DNA of 8,757 nucleotides from Candidatus Woesearchaeota archaeon (GTDB lineage Archaea > Nanobdellota > Nanobdellia > UBA10117 > WJKY01). The notes under the pieces were generated by a model that was not told where the DNA came from, did not search any database, and was given only the letters and a program-made list of their open reading frames with translations. This document shows, piece after piece, positions 5,151 to 8,757 of the stretch. Each line of letters opens with the position of its first letter. The stretch's first letter is position 1. The DNA lies in assembly GCA_014728835.1 (NCBI GenBank), contig WJKY01000033.1, positions 1-8,757 on the forward strand, written 5' to 3'. The position numbers and the translations under genes were made by a program.

Positions 5151-5881
5151 AAGCAGGCGCACCAGATAAATTCATAGTTAAAGGAAAAAGATTAGATGGG
5201 AGAAAAATAGATGAGTTGCGGCCGATTAAAATCAAAGCAGGTGTCATAAAAAGCGCAGATGGTTCTGCTTATTTAGAAATGGGTGAAACTACTGTATTGG
5301 TTGCTGTTCGCGGTCCAAGAGAAGTAATACCTAGACATCTGGCTATGCCAGATAAAGCTTACTTGAATTGCGTCTATGATATGATGTCCTTTGCAACTCC
5401 AGAAAGAAACCGACCAGGTCCAAGCAGAAGAAGCACTGAAATATCCAAAGTTATGAAAGATGCTTTATCACCTGCAATCTTTTTGGAAAAATATCCTAAA
5501 ACAAAAATTGATATTTATGCAGAAATTACAAATGCAAATGCTGGAACTAGATGCGCAGCAATTACTGCTGCCTCTGTTGCGCTTGCAGATGCTGGTATTG
5601 AAATGAAAGACATTGTAGCATCAATTGGTGTTGGAAAAGCAGGTGGAAAACTAATGCTTGATTTGTTTGAACCAGAAGATAATTTTGGTGAAGCAGATGT
5701 TCCAATTGCGATTATGCCACGCACTGAAGAAATTACTTTGCTTCAAATGGATGGTGACCTTTCAAAAGATGAATTAAAAAAATTAATTGCTATAGGTAAA
5801 AAAGCATGCAAAGAAATTTATAAAAAACAAAAACAAGCTTTGAAAAAGAAATTTGAAACTGAAAAGGAGGCAAAAAAATGA
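5147..5881 (+). CDS. rrp41: Exosome catalytic subunit Rrp41 (RNase PH family, 3'-5' phosphorolytic)
   Basis: This 244-residue subunit forms the active RNase PH-like half of the hexameric core; it degrades RNA 3' to 5' using phosphate and can add tails in reverse. Family marks are RLDGRKIDELRPIKI, SAYLEMGETTVLVAVRGPRE, FATPERNRPGPSRRSTEIS with the paired Arg (R94, R95) that bind RNA and phosphate, TNANAGTRCAAITAASVALADAG, and LDLFEPEDNFGEADVPIAIMP. D178 and D184 in the last motif correspond by eye to the acidic catalytic pocket of Sulfolobus Rrp41. The C terminus is a Lys-rich helix. It overlaps rrp4 and rrp42 by 4 bp each; AGGAGG (5865-5870) near its end serves rrp42. Confidence 0.97.
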   Translation: MKAGAPDKFIVKGKRLDGRKIDELRPIKIKAGVIKSADGSAYLEMGETTVLVAVRGPREVIPRHLAMPDKAYLNCVYDMMSFATPERNRPGPSRRSTEISKVMKDALSPAIFLEKYPKTKIDIYAEITNANAGTRCAAITAASVALADAGIEMKDIVASIGVGKAGGKLMLDLFEPEDNFGEADVPIAIMPRTEEITLLQMDGDLSKDELKKLIAIGKKACKEIYKKQKQALKKKFETEKEAKK

Positions 5882-6660
5882 GAACGCGTACAGTTAAATC
5901 ACATATATCTGCTTTACTAAGCAAAAACAAAAGAGAAGATAATAGAAAATTTGATGAGTTCAGGAACATATCAATTGACGTTAATCCTATTCCAAGAGCA
6001 CATGGCTCTTGCAAAGTAAAATTAGGTGAGACTGAAGTTATTGTCGGTGTTAAATTAGATGTTGGTGAACCTTTTCCAGATACGCCAAATGAAGGTGTGT
6101 TAATTGTAAATGCTGAATTAGGCCCTCTTGCAAGCCCTGAATTTGAAAGTGGCCCACCAAGAGAAAACGCTATAGAACTAGCAAGAGTTATAGATAGAGG
6201 TATAAGAGAATCCAAATGCATTGATTTTGAAAAGCTTTGCATCAAAGAAAAAGAAAAGGTTTGGATGCTTTTCATTGATGTTTATCCAATTAATGATAGT
6301 GGAAACTTACTTGATGCATCTGCACTGGCAGCTATTATTGCTTTGAAAAATGCATTGCTTCCAAAATATGATAAAAAAGAAGAAAAAGTTCTTTACAAAG
6401 AATTTACTAAAAAGAAATTGCCTTTAACTAAAACTCCAATACAATGCACATATGCAAAAATAAATGGTTCAATTATTTTAGACCCATCTAAAAGAGAAGA
6501 AGATTCATTGGACTCGCGGCTCTCAATCTCTATTTTAGAGAGCGGAAATATTTGTGCTATGCAAAAAGGCGAGGTAGGAACTTTTACAGACAAAGAAATA
6601 TTGGATTTGGTTGAAAAAGCAATCAAGAAAAGTAAGGATTTAAGAAAGCTTGTTAAATAA
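5878..6660 (+). CDS. rrp42: Exosome core subunit Rrp42 (non-catalytic RNase PH family)
   Basis: This 260-residue partner of Rrp41 alternates with it in the hexamer and helps form the RNA-binding surface and active-site environment but is not itself catalytic. Typical Rrp42 features are REDNRKFDEFRNISIDVNPI near the start, GSCKVKLGETEVIVGVKLDVGEP, the FPDTPNEGVLIVNAELGPLASPEFESGPP region, and LFIDVYPINDSGNLLDASALAA; the RNase PH catalytic Arg pair and GEAD motif are absent. The C-terminal part (LSISILESGNICAMQKG) closes the second beta-alpha-beta unit. It is the last gene of the operon in this window: its 3' end overlaps the convergent uppP by 8 bp, leaving no room for a separate terminator. 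The L37Ae and rpoP genes that often follow are missing here. Confidence 0.96.
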   Translation: MRTRTVKSHISALLSKNKREDNRKFDEFRNISIDVNPIPRAHGSCKVKLGETEVIVGVKLDVGEPFPDTPNEGVLIVNAELGPLASPEFESGPPRENAIELARVIDRGIRESKCIDFEKLCIKEKEKVWMLFIDVYPINDSGNLLDASALAAIIALKNALLPKYDKKEEKVLYKEFTKKKLPLTKTPIQCTYAKINGSIILDPSKREEDSLDSRLSISILESGNICAMQKGEVGTFTDKEILDLVEKAIKKSKDLRKLVK

Positions 6661-7387
6661 ACAAGCTGATACTTCCTCCTACTAAACATAAAATACCAAA
6701 CATTAAAGTAAATTTAAAGAAATTTATTTTCTTTGAAAGTTTTATTAAAACATGCAAACTTAATAAACCAATTATAAAACTTGTAATTAATGCTGGCCAT
6801 GCCTGAAAAATAATTGTATTTGTAAGTGAAATATAAACTGTAGATACTAAAACAATTGGTGCAGACATCATATATGAATATTTTAAAATTTCAATTGGTT
6901 TTAATTTACCAAATGATAATCCAAAAATAGTTGCGCCAGACCTTGAAAGACCTGGGATAACTGCTAAACCCTGTAATAATCCTGTGACCATAGCTAATTT
7001 ATTCATAGCAAAACCAAATTTTCTTTTAGTTTTATGAAAGTAAGATGTTGCAAGTAAGCCAAAACCAGTAAGCAGCAATAAAATACTTCCTCCTAAAGCT
7101 GCTGTATTTCTAACACTTAAATAAAGCGGCAATCCAACTGCAAGAGAAATAATTGTTGCAATTATCAAAAATTTTAGCAGTTTTTTGTCTTTACCTATCA
7201 AAACATTTCCCCAATCTTTTCTAAAATAAATCAAAACTGCAAAAAAAGTTCCAAGATGCAAGAAAAGTGCTATGTCAATTGGATTAATTTCCTGCGGCAA
7301 ACTAGCTAATGCTACAATCCCTTCACTAGAAATTGGCAACCATTCAAATATTCCTTGTAGAATTCCTAATAATATGTACAGCCACAT
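6653..7387 (-). CDS. uppP: Polyprenyl (undecaprenyl-type) diphosphatase, UppP/BacA family
   Basis: This 244-residue integral membrane protein has about eight hydrophobic segments. BacA/UppP enzymes remove a phosphate from polyprenyl diphosphates to recycle lipid carriers; in an archaeon the substrate is likelier a dolichyl-type carrier for glycan assembly. The first motif is LQGIFEWLPISSEG (residues 10-23), with the paired E/Q-xxx-E pattern at Q11 and E15 and the Ser pair at S20/S21; the second is PGLSRSGATIFG (145-156), with the key Arg at R149. The His that follows SSxG in the bacterial enzyme is Ile here, as in other variable archaeal homologues. ATG at 7387 is preferred over the adjacent TTG at 7390. 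It is divergent from rpoK and overlaps rrp42 convergently by 8 bp. Confidence 0.92.
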   Translation of the reverse strand: MWLYILLGILQGIFEWLPISSEGIVALASLPQEINPIDIALFLHLGTFFAVLIYFRKDWGNVLIGKDKKLLKFLIIATIISLAVGLPLYLSVRNTAALGGSILLLLTGFGLLATSYFHKTKRKFGFAMNKLAMVTGLLQGLAVIPGLSRSGATIFGLSFGKLKPIEILKYSYMMSAPIVLVSTVYISLTNTIIFQAWPALITSFIIGLLSLHVLIKLSKKINFFKFTLMFGILCLVGGSISLFI

Positions 7388-7409
7388 CAAAAAAACCTTA
7401 TGTGAGAAA

Positions 7410-7421
7410 AGTTTATAAACT
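7410..7421. promoter_or_regulatory. Palindromic TATA element shared by uppP (-) and rpoK (+)
   Basis: AGTTTATAAACT is a perfect 12-bp palindrome centred about 28 nt from the uppP ATG and about 27 nt from the rpoK ATG. Both spacings match leaderless archaeal promoters, and the 55-bp gap offers no other convincing TATA box. Confidence 0.65.
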
Positions 7422-7442
7422 ATTTGCTTGAGTAAATAAATT

Positions 7443-7658
7443 ATGCATAATGATTATACTAAATTTGAAATTGCTAGAATAATTGGTGCGCGAGCACTTC
7501 AGCTTTCAATGGGTGCGCCATTGCTAATAAAACGGCCAAAAGACTTGTATGATCCAACAGAAATAGCACGCATGGAATTTGATTCTGGTATATTACCAAT
7601 TACTATTAAGCGCCCAACACCTAAGAAAGTTAAAAGACTAAAAGAACTTCCTGAATAA
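7443..7658 (+). CDS. rpoK: DNA-directed RNA polymerase subunit K (Rpb6 homologue)
   Basis: This 71-residue small RNA polymerase subunit is equivalent to eukaryotic Rpb6 and bacterial omega, and clamps and stabilises the large subunits. The diagnostic run is [21 protein letters not shown] (residues 6-26), followed by [22 protein letters not shown] (38-58) and a short basic tail. The N-terminal acidic extension of eukaryotic Rpb6 is absent, as normal for archaea. There is no ribosome site; with the TATA centre about 27 nt upstream, translation is probably leaderless. In many archaea rpoK is followed by enolase and rps2; here an enolase-family gene does follow, separated by a minus-strand small gene, which supports the assignment. 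Confidence 0.95.
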   Translation: MHNDYTKFEIARIIGARALQLSMGAPLLIKRPKDLYDPTEIARMEFDSGILPITIKRPTPKKVKRLKELPE

Positions 7659-7727
7659 TTTATTCCTATATTAAAATATCATAATCTAAGATGCTAATCT
7701 ATTTTCAATAAAATTCAAAATTAGTTT

Positions 7728-7984
7728 TTATTTCTTTAGCTTATTAATCTTCTTTTCAAGTTTGTCAAATTTCTTCTTATTATTAAAATCAAAAACCCAT
7801 TCTAAAAAAAGGATTGCTGGAAAAACTACAAATAATGTAAGCAATAATCCTTCAAAAGTTAATCTTTTAATTTGTGCAAAATCTAAATCAAAAAATATTC
7901 CATGGATTATTGCTCCAATTGCTACTAAAACACTAAATACTAATAATATTAAAATTTGTTTTTTAGCAAGGGCAAACTTTCCAT
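7728..7984 (-). pseudogene. Small two-helix membrane protein with an apparent frameshift near its start
   Basis: On the minus strand an open frame of 83 codons ends at TAA (7728-7730) but contains no ATG. A well-placed ATG at 7984-7982, with a TATA-like TTTATTAAT (8005-8013) centred about 25 nt upstream, lies in another frame that stops after 11 codons. Adding one A to the six-A run (plus-strand T-run 7959-7964) joins the two into an 85-residue protein starting MESLPLLKKQ. It would have two hydrophobic helices (about 11-32 and 45-65), a short linker, and a Lys-rich C-terminal helix suited to a coiled coil. I do not recognise the family. The cause could be a real mutation, a homopolymer error, slippage, or a non-ATG start. 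Confidence 0.55.
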
Positions 7985-8052
7985 ATTTTTAAGAAGAGAT
8001 TTAGATTAATAAACTTTACTAGAATTTTGAAATTACAATTAATCCTTGTTAT

Positions 8053-8084
8053 GCGCCCGAGCCGTAGGCGAGAGTCATAGGCTC
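8053..8084. repeat. GC-rich patch with weak stem potential upstream of the enolase-family gene
   Basis: The 181-bp gap at 7985-8165 is AT-rich except for this patch. GAGCC (8059-8063) can pair with GGCTC (8080-8084), and CGCC (8054-8057) with GGCG (8067-8070); these are alternatives. Its composition resembles the two inserts near S28e and pop5, but no duplicated gene end flanks it. Confidence 0.4.
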
Positions 8085-8124
8085 ATATAGAGATTTTCTG
8101 CTAAAGTATGAATTCAAAAACATC

Positions 8125-8136
8125 AAATATATAAAT
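8125..8136 (+). promoter_or_regulatory. TATA box of the enolase-family gene
   Basis: AAATATATAAAT is centred about 35 nt before the ATG at 8166, predicting a leader of roughly 10 nt. No Shine-Dalgarno sequence precedes the ATG; a GGAGGT instead lies across the start codon (8168-8173). Confidence 0.55.
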
Positions 8137-8165
8137 TTTTAAACTCAGAAATACAAATATCTTAT

Positions 8166-8757
8166 ATGGAGGTCACTGGCATTAAAGCTAAGAGAATTAG
8201 AAACTCTCGCAGGCAGTGGACTATTCGTGTGGAAGTTCGCTCTGGTCGGCATGTTGGTGTAGGTAAAGCTCCTTCTGGTGCTTCAAAAGGTGAGCATGAA
8301 GCAGTTGCTTTTCCAGAGGATGTTGATTATTCTGTCAAACTTGTAAATTCAAAAGTGAAAAAATCACTCGTAGGAACCAAATTTGAAAAATTCTCAGATT
8401 TGAAAAAAATTGAGCGAAAACTTAAGAAATTCAAAAAGCTTGGTGGCAATCCAGTAATTGCTTTGGAATTTGCGCTGTTAAATTGTCTTGCACATGTAAA
8501 AGAAAAACCACTTTGGCGAGTTTTAAATCCGCGTGTAAAAAAAATGCCAATGCCTTTGGCAAATGTTGTGGGCGGAGGCGCGCACACAAAGAAAAAAGGT
8601 GTATTAGATGTTCAGGAAATACTTTTGCTGCCCAAAACAAAAAAATTCAAAGATGCAGTTAAAATAAACACTGAAATCTACAAGCAATTAAGAAAAGAGC
8701 TAAAAAAGAAAGATAAAAAATTCAAAGGCAAAACAACTGACGAGCATGCCTGGATTA
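8166..8757 (+). CDS. eno: Divergent enolase-family protein, 3' end cut by the window
   Basis: The first 197 residues are visible. Enolase interconverts 2-phosphoglycerate and phosphoenolpyruvate. Matches include KAKRIRNSR..TIRVEV at the start, the mobile loop PSGASKGEHEA (36-46), PMPLANVVGGGAH (128-140) with the active-site His, and LDVQEILLLP (147-156) with the active-site Gln-Glu pair. Deviations are marked: the usual DSRGNPT is NSRRQWT, the loop ASTG is ASKG, and the stretch that should be GDEGGF reads TDEHAW (191-196), keeping the catalytic Glu (E193) but not the glycines. Position after rpoK is the usual place for archaeal enolase. It could be the organism's real but fast-evolving enolase, or a paralogue with changed activity. 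Confidence 0.8.
   Translation, partial: MEVTGIKAKRIRNSRRQWTIRVEVRSGRHVGVGKAPSGASKGEHEAVAFPEDVDYSVKLVNSKVKKSLVGTKFEKFSDLKKIERKLKKFKKLGGNPVIALEFALLNCLAHVKEKPLWRVLNPRVKKMPMPLANVVGGGAHTKKKGVLDVQEILLLPKTKKFKDAVKINTEIYKQLRKELKKKDKKFKGKTTDEHAWI

Noticed and set aside
5790..6275. Long minus-strand open frame opposite rrp41/rrp42
   Set aside because: It mirrors codon patterns of two clearly conserved exosome genes, and its Ser/Leu/Phe-rich product has no recognisable domain.
7762..7992. Plus-strand open frame in the rpoK-enolase gap
   Set aside because: Its Asn/Lys-rich product looks random, while the opposite strand encodes a coherent two-helix membrane protein with a promoter.
8053..8084. A tRNA or other known RNA gene in the GC-rich patches
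   Set aside because: None of the three patches (474-533, 2574-2630, 8053-8084) has a T-loop motif, acceptor pairing or cloverleaf arms.
8082..8188. A third duplicated gene end at the enolase start (8082-8108 against 8159-8188)
   Set aside because: The resemblance is only around 60 percent by eye in AT-rich DNA, needs a gap, and the GC-rich patch does not lie between the copies.
1..8757. CRISPR array or transposase gene
   Set aside because: No regularly spaced repeat series and no transposase or integrase motif was seen on either strand.

Overview
The window is AT-rich archaeal chromosome. It holds a ribosomal protein S28e-L24e pair, an RNase P (Pop5) / proteasome / SBDS / exosome gene train, an RNA polymerase subunit K gene and an enolase-family gene, all archaeal. 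Compact packing (1-4 bp overlaps), leaderless-type promoters, Lys-rich proteins and a divergent enolase suggest a DPANN-like archaeon, but no marker here fixes the lineage.

Left part (1-2476): the end of a Lys/Glu-rich protein (possibly L7Ae by synteny), S28e with a long basic N-terminal extension, and L24e. They are met head-on by a two-gene minus-strand unit: a protein resembling the HhH-GPD DNA-glycosylase core, and an unknown protein. Then come a stand-alone EF-Tu domain-2-like protein (+) and an unknown small protein (-).

Middle (2497-6660): a tightly coupled operon of pop5, psmA, SBDS, rrp4, rrp41 and rrp42. It covers RNase P, the 20S proteasome, ribosome maturation and the RNA-degrading exosome, in the order of the known archaeal exosome superoperon. 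Right part (6653-8757): uppP-like lipid pyrophosphatase (-), rpoK (+), a small two-helix membrane protein that appears frameshifted (-), and the 5' two thirds or less of an unusual enolase-family gene (+).

The most unusual feature occurs twice. The 3' end of S28e and the 5' end of pop5 are each present in two direct copies (about 42 and 51 bp), separated by a short GC-rich insert that can form stem-loops. Most differences between copies are synonymous, and in each case every flanking gene stays intact. This looks like a small insertion that regenerates the gene end it enters, although merged strain haplotypes in an assembly must be excluded. The pop5 event also creates a 48-codon chimeric upstream ORF ending 1 nt before the pop5 start. 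Two divergent gene pairs each appear to share one central TATA element placed for leaderless transcription both ways.
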